A stretch of DNA of 64,000 bases from Mesorhizobium sp. (GCA_004020645.1 SAQL01000012.1:1-64000), one strand, 5' to 3'; counted from the first letter of the stretch, positions 43,148 to 52,754 are shown. The notes: generated from the sequence alone by a model not told the origin. Made by a program: numbers and translations.

Positions 43148-44446
43148 TTAATTCGCGACCGCCGCCCCTGGTGGGACCTTCAGCGTAATTGTGATGGTGT
43201 CACCCGGAGCAAGCAGAGTATCTTCAGTCGCCTCGGTCGTCGCTGCCCGTCCATCAGTGGAGCGGGTTACACCGATCGTAATTCGGTCCCCTTCGCCTAC
43301 AAGGTCGCTGCGCATCTGCATCACGTAGGCGATTTGTTTGGTCAATGAATCCATCTCAGCGCGCATTTGGTTCATCGCCGCGCGTTCAGTCTGCAAGTCA
43401 GCCAACAGGTCGATTCGCCCCTGGTCGATAAACTTATCAAGACTGCGCTGCAAATCCCCTTGGTCGCGTTCAAGTCGAGCGATCTCAGCGCTGGTTTGCA
43501 AAGCGCGGGTCGCTGACAAGAGCACTGCGCGTTGAGCAGCGTTGACGCTAGTGATCTGGACCAGACCTTTTTCGAAGAGCTTCTTGAGGCGATCAAGTTC
43601 CGCCGCATCTGCGGCTGCGCCCGCTTGATCCGCCTTCTGCTGCTCCTTCAGATAGCCCATTCGTTCCGCCGCCTTGGTTGCGGCCAACTTAATCGAAGCG
43701 CGCTCCTTCTCCTGATCCGCATAGACAGCTTCAAGATGCTTCCCCTCCTGCTGCAAAGCTTCGTCGCGACGAGGTTCGAGGCTCGGGTCACGTTCTGCGT
43801 CCGGAACCTCAATCGCTCTGGCGCCGCTCAGCTGCGCCTCTATGCGAGCAGCCTTGATTTCGCTTTCCTGGTACTTGATGCGCAGAATGTGGAGGCGGCC
43901 GCCAAGGTCCGCTGCTGTCATTTCAGGGTTTAGAAGCTCACCGCGACCGAGCTTGTAGCCGCCGGCAGCCGCCACAGCTTGTCGGACAGTCATGCCTGGT
44001 CTGAAGGCCTGAGTCCCAGGAGAGGCAATGTCCCCGTCAATAAAGACGGGTCGGTATTCCTCAATATCAACTACAATCTGATCCGGGTAAAACCCAGTCC
44101 AAGTCTCAGTGCCGTCGGCGGATCGTTGCGGAAGGGATTTTGGTTTTAAAACCTCAACTACCTCCTTGCGAACATCCTCTATTGTGTTCCCGAGAACGTT
44201 TAGGGGACCCAGGACCGGCAACACGATTACACCGCTTTGGTCGATCACAGCTCGCTTTTGCATCTCCGGATAGCCTATGACAGCGAAGCCGATCACGTCG
44301 CCAGTCTGCAGACGGTACTCGCCGACATTGTGCTCCTCCGCTAGGGCAAGGCCATTCGACAGATACGCGTATGCGAACAACAAAAACATGCATGCGAGCG
44401 CAGCGCAGCTGCCTGCCCGCATCCAGCGCACCGATCTATTCAACAT
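43148..44446 (-). CDS. polysaccharide export protein (ExoF/Wza-like)
   Basis: 432 residues with a signal peptide or anchor (residues 10-36) and the polysaccharide-export domain (YRLQTGDVIGFAVIGYPEM, GVIVLPVLGPLNVLGNTIED), then an SLBB-like part (VFIDGDIASPGTQAFRPGMTVRQAV), and a long coiled-coil (about residues 190-400, rich in Ala, Glu, Lys and Arg). The coiled-coil tail is the ExoF pattern rather than the compact Wza pattern. It forms part of the periplasm-spanning EPS export machinery, with the ExoP-like protein at 45840. Confidence 0.85.
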   Translation of the reverse strand: MLNRSVRWMRAGSCAALACMFLLFAYAYLSNGLALAEEHNVGEYRLQTGDVIGFAVIGYPEMQKRAVIDQSGVIVLPVLGPLNVLGNTIEDVRKEVVEVLKPKSLPQRSADGTETWTGFYPDQIVVDIEEYRPVFIDGDIASPGTQAFRPGMTVRQAVAAAGGYKLGRGELLNPEMTAADLGGRLHILRIKYQESEIKAARIEAQLSGARAIEVPDAERDPSLEPRRDEALQQEGKHLEAVYADQEKERASIKLAATKAAERMGYLKEQQKADQAGAAADAAELDRLKKLFEKGLVQITSVNAAQRAVLLSATRALQTSAEIARLERDQGDLQRSLDKFIDQGRIDLLADLQTERAAMNQMRAEMDSLTKQIAYVMQMRSDLVGEGDRITIGVTRSTDGRAATTEATEDTLLAPGDTITITLKVPPGAAVAN

Positions 44447-45066
44447 TCGCGATCACCCCGCAATGCTTGAGCATGACGTCGACGCAGACCTTTCTCACAA
44501 CGCCATTCCTTTGAGGCGAATTTACGTTCTGAACAACGGCAACAAGGCAGACGATATTCCGAGATCGGCCCACTCTGATCATCATCCGGCTGGAAGAATA
44601 CAACTTCCGGCGGCCACCGCGATCGCGTCGGAAGCGATTCCGCCGGCCAGCGAGCGGCCGGTCGCGCGCTACCTGCTGATGGCAGTCGCGTTCGTCTTCC
44701 TGGTGGCCTGAGCGGCATTGGCCGCCTGAGGCGCGGCCGCCATGTCCGCCGCTCCGGAGCTGCGCGGCGGACACACCAACGTCGAAGCCATCCCATTTTT
44801 GTTCAACTTGGCGCACACAACTCGACTCAGCCTCTGCCTAAATCCACATCGCATGGCATGGCCGGTCCGCGTGGCAAACCTCTCTTGGCTGCCGAACGGG
44901 AGTTGGTCGCGCCTGGAAGCAAGCGTCCTGGCACAGGTTGGGGCGTCTTTATTCGCATCTGCTAATATATTGGTCGCCCTGACGCGTTCCGATATGTTAT
45001 GATGGTTAACGCGCTGAGGCCTGGATAGCCAAGAAGCGCGTCACACCAGCGGCTGCGAGTGGGACG
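44447..45066. other. intergenic stretch holding a broken hydrophobic frame
   Basis: From about 44460 a plus-strand frame reaches the hydrophobic piece VARYLLMAVAFVFLVA and then meets two stops (near 44709 and 44724) before continuing open to 45002. A minus-strand frame (44436-44816) is also open up to the ExoF-like start. None has a family. It may be a decayed gene; I do not call a product. Confidence 0.35.
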
Positions 45067-45267
45067 ATGTCCTTTTTGCTTTTTTTACGTGGGCTTATCA
45101 TAGTACTGTTGGTATTCGCCATCAGTACATATTTGCTCACCGCCTCCCTCTGGAGCACATTTGTCCAAACGCTAATTTGTGGGATCTTGGTACAGATCGG
45201 GTACTTTGTTGCTATCATGCTGCTGGTGCGCCGCTCGGTCACCAAAGAATCGGTGATTCCGAAGTAA
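45067..45267 (+). CDS. ExoX/SyrA-like EPS regulator
   Basis: 66 residues: a short N-terminus, two membrane helices (SFLLFLRGLIIVLLVFAIST and TLICGILVQIGYFVAIMLLV) joined by the LTASLWSTFVQ loop. This layout and the RGL...VFA.STY pattern match the rhizobial exopolysaccharide production repressor family (ExoX, PsiA, SyrA). Such proteins sit in the inner membrane and modulate EPS synthesis after translation, often through the first glycosyltransferase. It lies between the export and co-polymerase genes, which supports the assignment. The assignment is from pattern recall. Confidence 0.65.
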   Translation: MSFLLFLRGLIIVLLVFAISTYLLTASLWSTFVQTLICGILVQIGYFVAIMLLVRRSVTKESVIPK

Positions 45268-45355
45268 CACATCGCACGATGAGTCCGAAAGGGAGCAACT
45301 GCCGAGCCACTTAGTAAGTGAGGCGGGCCACTCTCTCCTTTATAGGCTCTGGCCG

Positions 45356-45607
45356 CTAGAGTAGGACGATCAGCAAGATGACACCCCACACCACGAAACA
45401 AAATGTGACTGCAACCTGTCTCATTCGGGCAGCGGAGAGGCTTTCCGCGAGGCGCCAGATACGCGCAGGATCCTTGAGGTGATCGTTATCACGCGTCTGT
45501 GATCGACGAGCCATTCCTGTTTCCCGCAGGACAGGCTCAACCTGAGCCCGGAATCTCTTGCTCAGATGTTTTGCCATTTGGCAATACGACTCAATTTCTT
45601 CCTTCAA
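45356..45607 (-). CDS. small protein with a C-terminal membrane anchor
   Basis: 83 residues (possibly 52 if the internal ATG is used). A charged N-terminal part (HLKDPARIWRLAESLSAARMRQ) is followed by a single helix VAVTFCFVVWGVILLIVLL at the very end, the layout of a tail-anchored protein. No family is recognised and no strong ribosome-binding site is seen. Confidence 0.4.
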   Translation of the reverse strand: MKEEIESYCQMAKHLSKRFRAQVEPVLRETGMARRSQTRDNDHLKDPARIWRLAESLSAARMRQVAVTFCFVVWGVILLIVLL

Positions 45608-45839
45608 TTGGAGCTTACGACATGCAGCGGAATTGCGGCAGTCGGAGCATGGGCCGCGTGAGGTTTCGTTTATTGCATCGAGGTTAGGAGTTGCGCGTTT
45701 GGCGAAGAGCGGGCTGATGCCCGCCCTGAGCGGCGTGCCTTGGGCTCCGCGGGCGTCGATACTGAATTTGCAGACATTTAGTCAGATGGTGTGGTATGGT
45801 GTTTGCGCTGCCAGTCTCATCCCACGGGTTTGAAGGCTT

Positions 45840-47708
45840 ATGCTCCGCGAAGTTGAAAAGCACACGGATTCTGCCTTCACATTCGGCGATCCTCAGTGGG
45901 GAACGATTGATCTCGAAACACTCGTGGCGGCAGCGCAACGGCAGTTGAGGTTCGTCCTCACATGCGCGCTCGCAGGACTTGTGCTGGGGCTGGCGTATCT
46001 TTGGGCTGAGGTGCCCTTGTACGAGTCGACCGCCAGAATCCTGATCGACAAGAACCAGCCATCCATCGTAACGAAGTTAACAGAGAGCGGAAGCTCCGCA
46101 CAGCTTGACCCGATGATGCTGAGTCAGGTCGAATTGTTGCTTTCCGACCGCATCGGGCTAAAGGTCGTTGACAGCCTCGGTCTTGCTACCGATCGCTCTT
46201 TCTTGTCGGCGCCATATTCATTGCTCGACAGTCTCACAGGATCGGTCGCTCGGTGGCCATTCATCGGCAGTTCCGAAGCAAGCGGAGCGCCGGTGAAATC
46301 GAGTGCCGCGCGAGGACCCGATCCTCGATGGCAGGCATTTGGCATTCTGGCTGAGAATATAACGGTAGCTCGTGTAGGGCTTTCTTACATTCTGGAAGTC
46401 CAATTTCGGTCGCCTAGCGCCGAAATGGCGCAAAAAATAGCCAGTAAGTATGCAGAAATCTATATTTCTGACCAAGTCGGAGCCAAAGACGAGTCGATTA
46501 TCCGAGCTCGCGGCGCACTGGCGGAAGAGCTCGAGACGGTGCGGAAGCGATCGGTCGATGCCGAGCTCGCAATCCACAGGTTTCGAACAGACAATACGCT
46601 GACCAAGGAAACGCTGGTTACCTTGCGCCAGCTCGAACTTGAGGCGTCCTCTCTCAAGTCGCAATATGAACAGGTCCTGCAGCAGTACCAAGCGAGCCTG
46701 CAGAACCTTTCGATGGCGTTGACGGAGGCGCGGACTATCTCGGAGGCACCAACCCCCGGCAGACCGAGTTATCCGAACAGCAGTCTTACGTTGGCGGTCT
46801 GCGTCGTGCTCGCCGGCATGGTTGGCGCCGGTGTGGGCGGAATTCGGGAGTACCGGGAGCGCTTTTTCCGCACGACGGCTCAAGTGCGCGATGAGCTCGG
46901 ACTTCAGACGCTCGGAATGATCCCTTTGCTGGACGGGAAGCCAATTCGCCGAAACAAGCACGATCGTGCGGCCGGGGAGCCGTCATTCATCGAGGTGGGG
47001 AACAGCGCTTTCAACTGGGTAGAGCAACATCCGCGCTCGGAATTCGCTGAAGCGATGCGAACTGTGAAAGTCGCTGTTGACGTCGAGTTACCAAGGAAGA
47101 GCACCAAGGTGCTCGGCATCGTTTCTTGCCTCCCGGGAGAAGGGAAGTCTCTGGTCGCTGCTAATTTAGCGATGGTTCTTGCTATGCAGCGTTGTAAGAC
47201 GTTGTTGATCGATGCCGATATCCACAATCCGGGCTTGTCCCCTATGTTAGCCAACGGCTGGGAACGAGGCCTGGCCAACTTGTTGGCTGGAGAACTCAAT
47301 CCGAGAGATTTGCTGGCCCATCAGTCATTGCCATTGAGGTTCCTGCCCGGCGTGAACGAGAGCCAACAAAAGCTCGCAAACACCATGCAGCCTATCGAGA
47401 AAATGGGCGACTTTCTGCTCAAGGTTGGCCCTATGTTCAATTACGTCGTCGTTGATTTGCCCCCGTTGGCTCCAGTCGCGGACGTGAGGTCCTTTGTCCA
47501 GCACCTCGACGGCCTTGTTCTGGTTGTTGAATGGGGTGTGACCGCTCGTACATTCGTGCGCGAAATCCTCGACAACAACCCGATCCTGGCGGATAAATGC
47601 ATCGGCGTGCTGCTCAACAAGGTCGATATCAAAAGAATCAAGCGGTACCAAAAGTTCGGCAGCGCCGAATTTTACAGTGAACGTTATCATCGGTATTACC
47701 AGGCCTAG
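45840..47708 (+). CDS. ExoP/Wzc-like polysaccharide co-polymerase with tyrosine-kinase domain
   Basis: 622 residues. An N-terminal Wzz domain between membrane helices at about 37-55 and 317-335, with a coiled coil from 215 to 300, is followed by a cytoplasmic BY-kinase. Walker A is LPGEGKS (431-437) and Walker A' is LLIDADIHNP (456-465), with His where Arg is usual. The tail YSERYHRYYQ (612-621) is the Tyr cluster for autophosphorylation. It controls chain length and export together with the ExoF-like protein. The central proline motif of Wzz (PxxP-rich) is present as EAPTPGRPSYPN. Confidence 0.9.
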   Translation: MLREVEKHTDSAFTFGDPQWGTIDLETLVAAAQRQLRFVLTCALAGLVLGLAYLWAEVPLYESTARILIDKNQPSIVTKLTESGSSAQLDPMMLSQVELLLSDRIGLKVVDSLGLATDRSFLSAPYSLLDSLTGSVARWPFIGSSEASGAPVKSSAARGPDPRWQAFGILAENITVARVGLSYILEVQFRSPSAEMAQKIASKYAEIYISDQVGAKDESIIRARGALAEELETVRKRSVDAELAIHRFRTDNTLTKETLVTLRQLELEASSLKSQYEQVLQQYQASLQNLSMALTEARTISEAPTPGRPSYPNSSLTLAVCVVLAGMVGAGVGGIREYRERFFRTTAQVRDELGLQTLGMIPLLDGKPIRRNKHDRAAGEPSFIEVGNSAFNWVEQHPRSEFAEAMRTVKVAVDVELPRKSTKVLGIVSCLPGEGKSLVAANLAMVLAMQRCKTLLIDADIHNPGLSPMLANGWERGLANLLAGELNPRDLLAHQSLPLRFLPGVNESQQKLANTMQPIEKMGDFLLKVGPMFNYVVVDLPPLAPVADVRSFVQHLDGLVLVVEWGVTARTFVREILDNNPILADKCIGVLLNKVDIKRIKRYQKFGSAEFYSERYHRYYQA

Positions 47709-47757
47709 TTGTGGAGCAGGCATTGTTTTGTCTTGAGCAGATAGCCCAAGGAGGGCT

Positions 47758-47920
47758 TTGACGAACAACTCCGTCCGGGCCTATCCGCGCGAGACGCAGG
47801 AGATGGTGTTCGTCGGCAAGGACCGGCGATACATCGTCGCTTCCTCCAGCCGGTGGGCTGCACGCTGGCATCGGATTGGGAGAAGGGCCAGGTCGAGAAC
47901 CATGTCGGACAGGTGGGATG
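47758..47920 (+). pseudogene. relic of an IS21-family IstA transposase
   Basis: One frame reads RAYPRETQEMVFVGKDRRY; a second, shifted frame continues RRFLQPVGCTLASDWEKGQVENHVG. Both are recognisable parts of IstA of IS21-family elements (ETQEMVF ... FVGKDR.YNRRFLQ ... EKGQVENQVG). Two internal deletions and a frameshift separate the pieces, and nothing of IstB or the ends is left. Confidence 0.8.
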
Positions 47921-47980
47921 CCGAGCAGTCAGAATTCACGGTCGGCCCGGCTATCCTGGTCGCCAGTCCGTTGCCGGTCC

Positions 47981-49084
47981 TTACATTCCGCCACCCAACA
48001 CCGCCGTAGCGCGGGCACGCAAAGCATCCTGCGAATAGGCCTGCAGCGTATCCTGTCGCGCCTGCATTCCAATCCTCCTGCAGAGCGTTTCATCGCCCGC
48101 CAACACCAATGCTTGCGTCACCGCCATCTCCGCTGAGGAAGCAGTAAGCTTCAGCATATTCTCTCCATGCCTGCCGTAATCCCGGATACCGCCGACGTCG
48201 GTCGCGATAACCGGAAGGCCGGCAAGCATCGCCTCGGCGACGACGATGCAGAACCCTTCCGTATCGGACAGGTTGATGAACATGTCACGATCACAGGCTA
48301 GCTCGGACCAGCGCGCGACATAGCCATGGAAATGCACGCGATCTCCAATGCCGAGTTCATCCGCCTTCCGCGAAAGCGCCTGCCGTTCCGGCCCGTCGCC
48401 GTAAAGATCGAGGCTTGCAGAAACGCCGCGGTCTTGGAGCATTCGGATGGCCTCGATCAGGCGGTCAAAGTTCTTTAGCGCGATAAGCCGTCCGGCAGCA
48501 GCAAGGCGCAAGGGTGTGTGAAGCGCGTAGTCGCGCTTGTGGCTGGAAGCCTCATCGGCGCAAAACAAAGGCACGAGATGCGAGCGGCGCCTGCGCGGCA
48601 GGAAGTATCCTTGCGTCTCCTGCAGCGTACTTTCGCAGTCAGCCCAGATTTCGTCAACGCGCCAGGACAGGGCCTTGAGCACAGGGCCATAAATACCTGC
48701 GGCGCGCCGGGAGCGGTAGCGGGTAGTGTGTTCGAATGAAACGCAGTGCAGCCGAGGAGCAAACATCGCAACTAGCCGTCCCAGGAGATTGGCCTGCTTG
48801 AGCGACAACGCAACCATATCCGGCCGCCACTCCCGGATGAGGCGCAACATTACAAAGAACGTGCCCACAAAGGTGCGCAAGGTAGGCTCTTCACTCTGCG
48901 ACGTCAGGATAAGATTGTGCTCTCCGATCTTTGCGGCGATTTCATCGGCAAGAGCCCCGTGACCACGGCAAAAGGCGAGAATCTTCAGCTCGTGGCCGCT
49001 GAAAAATCCTGCCTGCAGCAAGGTGAGCAGCCCATGCTCGGCGCCACCGGGATCGAATCCGTTGATGAAGTAAAGAATTCGCAT
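47981..49084 (-). CDS. glycosyltransferase family 4 protein
   Basis: 367 residues, GT-B fold. N-terminal acceptor domain MRILYFINGFDPGGAEHGLLTLL with the glycine-rich loop, and C-terminal nucleotide-sugar domain with LAAAGRLIALKNFDRLIEAI, and the E-x7-E retaining motif in TEGFCIVVAEAMLAGLPVIATDVGG. Adds a sugar to the EPS repeat unit. It ends next to the IS21 relic. Confidence 0.9.
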   Translation of the reverse strand: MRILYFINGFDPGGAEHGLLTLLQAGFFSGHELKILAFCRGHGALADEIAAKIGEHNLILTSQSEEPTLRTFVGTFFVMLRLIREWRPDMVALSLKQANLLGRLVAMFAPRLHCVSFEHTTRYRSRRAAGIYGPVLKALSWRVDEIWADCESTLQETQGYFLPRRRRSHLVPLFCADEASSHKRDYALHTPLRLAAAGRLIALKNFDRLIEAIRMLQDRGVSASLDLYGDGPERQALSRKADELGIGDRVHFHGYVARWSELACDRDMFINLSDTEGFCIVVAEAMLAGLPVIATDVGGIRDYGRHGENMLKLTASSAEMAVTQALVLAGDETLCRRIGMQARQDTLQAYSQDALRARATAVLGGGM

Positions 49085-49513
49085 GTGATAGTGAAGCGCT
49101 CCGATTCTCTTGCACCTCGTATTTACTGTCGCAACTAACTGCCCAATCTTGGGTGGAATTCTCCTGCGCTTGTGGTGAGGGCCTAGTGGTGAGGCCTAGA
49201 GACCTTTCAAGTTCTTACCCGCGTTAAGAGAGACTTGGCGACCCCCTTAATGCCTCCCACAAGGGCCCATGTTTGGACCGGAGACATTGCGAACAAGTGT
49301 TCGGGGACATCGCGAACAGTTTACCATTCTATCGAGAGAAGCCATTGAAGTCGATGGTTTCCATTTTCTGATGTCTGAACCAGGCGCCGAAGGCGCCGTC
49401 TGTGGCAGCCGGGCCAAGGGCGACAGACTTGGCGATGACAGCCTCGCACAGGCGTATGGAACGGCCGAGGACAGAGCTGCTGAACGCGGGGGGCGAGATC
49501 GCCGTTCCCGGTA
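49085..49513. other. intergenic stretch with possible IS end
   Basis: About 430 bases without a clear gene. A near-repeated motif GACATTGCGAACA / GACATCGCGAACA (49280-49320) resembles the terminal repeats of IS481-like elements (TGTTCGGGGACATCGCGAAC), so this may be the end of a vanished insertion sequence. The frame at 49269-49517 is not supported. Confidence 0.4.
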
Positions 49514-50473
49514 CTAGCGTTGAGCGCCCCGATATTCGTCGATAATGCTGCTGAGCGGGATACTGGTTCCGGTGAGCCTTCCCAGGAAATAGGCCCCATT
49601 GCTGCCATCGGTCTTGTGATCTTCTCCGATCATGCCGTCCATGAGCGCGGCCAGCGCGAAGGGAAGACTCAAGACGTCACTAAGCAGCCGGCTCCGGGTA
49701 AGGCCACGCAGGAAATATTTCGCCGCCCAGTAGAACGACAAACCGGGTCCACCGAGCGCTCCACGACTGATCGTTTCGAAATTCCGGAACAGCCATCGAT
49801 GTCCGAGCTCAGTGAAGCGCGTGAAATCATAAGCGCCCTCATGCACTTGCTGCATGAACGGCGTCTCGGCGTAGACGAGACCGCCGGGCTTGAGCACGCG
49901 AGATATCTCTGAAACGACCTGTTCCGGGTTAATCACATGCTCGAGGACCGCCTGAATGCAGACGCCGTCCACCGAGCCGCTGGCAAGCGGAATCTGATGA
50001 GCGTCCGCGATGAAATGCGTGTATGCGGACGGGTAGATGTCGAATGCAATCTGTCGAACGGCTTCGGTTTCATAAAGGCCATCGGTCCCCGCTCCCTTGG
50101 TTGCGGCGCCGATCATGAGCACGAGGGGGCGCTCAATCCCATGGGAGAGAACGTGATCGCGAAAGCTGACAACGTTGCGCGCGCTGAGATTCGCAGTTCC
50201 GAAGAGCCACCCCTTGGTGATCCTCAGCCAGTTTGGTCGCCTCTTTATGGGTGAAATGCCACTTTCCGTCAGCACATCGGGACGCACGAGACTGCAAGAG
50301 AAATCGATCAGTGCGGGCTGACCATGCACAATCGGATAATCGGTCGTTCGCGCATCGGAGAGCTCTGATTTCGCCTCCGTTATGGTCCTGCCGTCGCGGC
50401 ACAGAATAATCCGTACGGAAGGATTCCCGGGCTGCCGCATGAGATGCTCGAACTCTCGCCATTCCGCCAGCAT
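49514..50473 (-). CDS. SAM-dependent methyltransferase
   Basis: 319 residues. The class I Rossmann domain starts near residue 110 with LVLMIGAATKGAG (motif I), then the acidic and post-I loop, IADAHQIPLASGSVDGVCIQAVLEHV (Methyltransf_11 pattern) and SRVLKPGGLVYAETPF. The first 100 residues show no domain. It probably methylates a glycan or lipid intermediate. Its 3' end is 2 bases before the start of the GT2 stop region, same strand, so it belongs to the operon from 52754. Confidence 0.82.
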   Translation of the reverse strand: MLAEWREFEHLMRQPGNPSVRIILCRDGRTITEAKSELSDARTTDYPIVHGQPALIDFSCSLVRPDVLTESGISPIKRRPNWLRITKGWLFGTANLSARNVVSFRDHVLSHGIERPLVLMIGAATKGAGTDGLYETEAVRQIAFDIYPSAYTHFIADAHQIPLASGSVDGVCIQAVLEHVINPEQVVSEISRVLKPGGLVYAETPFMQQVHEGAYDFTRFTELGHRWLFRNFETISRGALGGPGLSFYWAAKYFLRGLTRSRLLSDVLSLPFALAALMDGMIGEDHKTDGSNGAYFLGRLTGTSIPLSSIIDEYRGAQR

Positions 50474-50475
50474 CT

Positions 50476-51441
50476 TTAAGAGCCGTCAGCAAAGTCTTTG
50501 CGCAAGGCGCGGTAGAACAATAGCTTGGCTGCACGGCGCACCTGCGGATCCATGCCCCTCGGCAGGGCGCAAAGAAAAAAGTAAACGTACACCCGCCATG
50601 ACAATGGATCGTGCCACATCGCGCGAATGAGCAAGCGCGCTCCGCGTTTCTTTTCGCCTTGAGCTACGCAATCATTGCCCGCCTTTGCGTACAAACGCGC
50701 GTTGCGCCGACGCGCGAGGTGCGTAAGCTCCGGCCGTCGCATGACCCATTCTCGCGTGAGGCGTTCGGCTATCGGCAGAAGCGCGTCGAGTCTGCGGGTT
50801 ATGTTCGAGCCATGGCGCCGTTTATACAAGAGTGCTTCGGCCACATGTTGAAATGTCCAACGCTCGGCTGCGCGCATACAAAACTCTGTATCCTCTCCAG
50901 CCCTGAATGCCTCGTTGAATAACCCGATATCTTCGACCATCTCCCGCCGCATAACCATACTGGAAGGAACAATCGGCCCATCAAGCAGAAAATATGTCGG
51001 CAGCGTATCGCATTGGTCCGCGCGATAGCGGCGCACGGCGACGTGTTGAGCATCGGACAGATCCGGAGCGGAAAAATCGACAAAATCACCATAGACAAGA
51101 CCTGCCTTGCAACCATTGCCCAAGACGGCTAATTGACGCTCAAGCTTGTCCTCGGCCCAGAAGTCATCGCCGTCGAGAATTGCAATAAGATCGCCAGTAG
51201 CATGTCTGATGGCAAGATTCCTCGCCGGTGAAAGCCCGATACCCGCCGTCGTCAGGACATGTACGCGCGGCTCCCTGCGACCCAGCGTTGCAATCACTTC
51301 CGACGAGCCGTCCTTCGAGCCATCATTGACAATGATGATCTCTTTGATGTGGCTCGACGCGGTCTGATTAATCACGCTTTCCACTGCCTGCACGATGAAG
51401 CGTTCTTCATTGTGGCATGTCATGATAACCGAAACACTCAT
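50476..51441 (-). CDS. glycosyltransferase family 2 protein
   Basis: 321 residues. SVSVIMTCHNEERFIVQAVESV, IIIVNDGSKDGSSEVI, and the DxD-type motif in LIAILDGDDFW. The C-terminal third is basic and includes no long membrane span. The ATG at 51441 overlaps the stop of the O-antigen-ligase-like gene by 4 bases (ATGA). A longer frame to 51531 lies inside that gene and is not used. Confidence 0.87.
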   Translation of the reverse strand: MSVSVIMTCHNEERFIVQAVESVINQTASSHIKEIIIVNDGSKDGSSEVIATLGRREPRVHVLTTAGIGLSPARNLAIRHATGDLIAILDGDDFWAEDKLERQLAVLGNGCKAGLVYGDFVDFSAPDLSDAQHVAVRRYRADQCDTLPTYFLLDGPIVPSSMVMRREMVEDIGLFNEAFRAGEDTEFCMRAAERWTFQHVAEALLYKRRHGSNITRRLDALLPIAERLTREWVMRRPELTHLARRRNARLYAKAGNDCVAQGEKKRGARLLIRAMWHDPLSWRVYVYFFLCALPRGMDPQVRRAAKLLFYRALRKDFADGS

Positions 51442-52754
51442 CTTGTGTTTCCTGGCAAGGGGCTCGCGAGAAATCGAGGATGTCTCATGCTCCTGGGGTG
51501 GCTCCTCCGCATCCTGTGCAATGATAGGCAAAGCCCGTGCCGCGTCAATTCAGGCAGGAGCGAGACAAGACTCAGCGTAACGAAAGCTCGTGTGCCGGAG
51601 GCTTCTGTTCCAACGTAAAAGGCGCAAGGAACAAGGAGCACGAGGGGCAGAAGCCGTGCCTGGGCCGCTCCGATCAATCCGTGAGAAAGCGCCCAGCTTA
51701 GAGTACGGCTTAAGCGAAACCATGCAGTAATCCATATGAGAACATAGAGGCTGAGCCCAATGATGCCGTTCTCGGTGAGGACGCGCTGAAACTCGCCATG
51801 TATTCCCAGCCGCAACTCGCCAGGAAGCCCGCTGAAATCGGTATCGATTATATTCTTGAATTGGTTCGTACCCACGCCCACCAGTGGATGTTCGGAGATG
51901 AGTTGTCTGGACAGAGTGAAAGCAAACGCGCGCTGGACATTGCTCGGGGTGTCTCCAGGGGCATATTTCCCCGTCGCGGCCAGATATTCGTGTTGCCCCA
52001 TGCTCAGCGGATGGAGGATGGTCTGCAACTGCTTTCCGACATATGAGTTTTCCACTGTGGTCGCCAGCACGAAAAGACCCACGAAGCCGACGGCGATCGC
52101 CGGTACAATCGCAGCGAGCCGTCCGCGCATCAGTAGCGCAGCAGTCAGAAAGAGATAGATCAATAACGCCTTGCGTTCCCCAGATAGCACGAGCAGGGGA
52201 AGTATCCCTGCCCATGCAAGCCAAAGGGTGCGCCGCTTGGCCCGATTGGAGAAGATGAGGAGCCCCGCGAGCGCAATTGGAACGAAGCTGAACGCGAGCT
52301 TCGGATCGAACAGATGCTTCCAGCCGACCAAGTAGCCATGGGCGACATGCCAGGTGATCGTATAGGCGAGGATCAGCACCATGCCGAAAAGCAAGATGTT
52401 GACGGCCTTGTGCGTGTCGACCCGGCTGGCCTCCTGTGCCAAGGCGAACGCAAAGGCGCCCACAGCGGACATCTGCAACAGCTCGCGCAGGCCATTCTCT
52501 GCGTCCACGCTGAAGGCCGAGACCATGTGCCAGCCCAAGAAGGGCAGGAGCAGTAGAAAACCGGCTGAAAAAGCCAATCTTCGCCAACGCCCCGTCGCCA
52601 GGCCAATCAAGAGCGTCAGCAATGCGATCAGCTCGAACGGACGCAGCAATACAAGACCCGTCTCGAGCCTGATTGGCAGGAAGAGGCTCAGTGCCGCGAA
52701 TGTGAGAAGATAACGCATCACAGCTCTCTCGCTGGGCGCGATCTTCTTTAGCAT
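51438..52754 (-). CDS. O-antigen ligase/polymerase-like membrane protein (ExoQ/Wzy-like)
   Basis: 438 residues, 11-12 membrane segments with a large periplasmic loop at about residues 245-340. The Wzy_C-like motif around SRQLISEHPLVGVGTNQF and HGEFQRVLTENGIIG fits O-antigen ligase and EPS polymerases. It would polymerise repeat units on the periplasmic face. The first ATG used is 52754 (MLKKIAPSE), with GGAAGAG upstream. Translationally coupled to the GT2 gene. Confidence 0.85.
   Translation of the reverse strand: MLKKIAPSERAVMRYLLTFAALSLFLPIRLETGLVLLRPFELIALLTLLIGLATGRWRRLAFSAGFLLLLPFLGWHMVSAFSVDAENGLRELLQMSAVGAFAFALAQEASRVDTHKAVNILLFGMVLILAYTITWHVAHGYLVGWKHLFDPKLAFSFVPIALAGLLIFSNRAKRRTLWLAWAGILPLLVLSGERKALLIYLFLTAALLMRGRLAAIVPAIAVGFVGLFVLATTVENSYVGKQLQTILHPLSMGQHEYLAATGKYAPGDTPSNVQRAFAFTLSRQLISEHPLVGVGTNQFKNIIDTDFSGLPGELRLGIHGEFQRVLTENGIIGLSLYVLIWITAWFRLSRTLSWALSHGLIGAAQARLLPLVLLVPCAFYVGTEASGTRAFVTLSLVSLLPELTRHGLCLSLHRMRRSHPRSMRHPRFLASPLPGNTR

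Noticed and set aside
49269..49517. 82-residue plus-strand frame
   Set aside because: No family similarity and a composition like out-of-frame IS debris; listed only as possible IS end.
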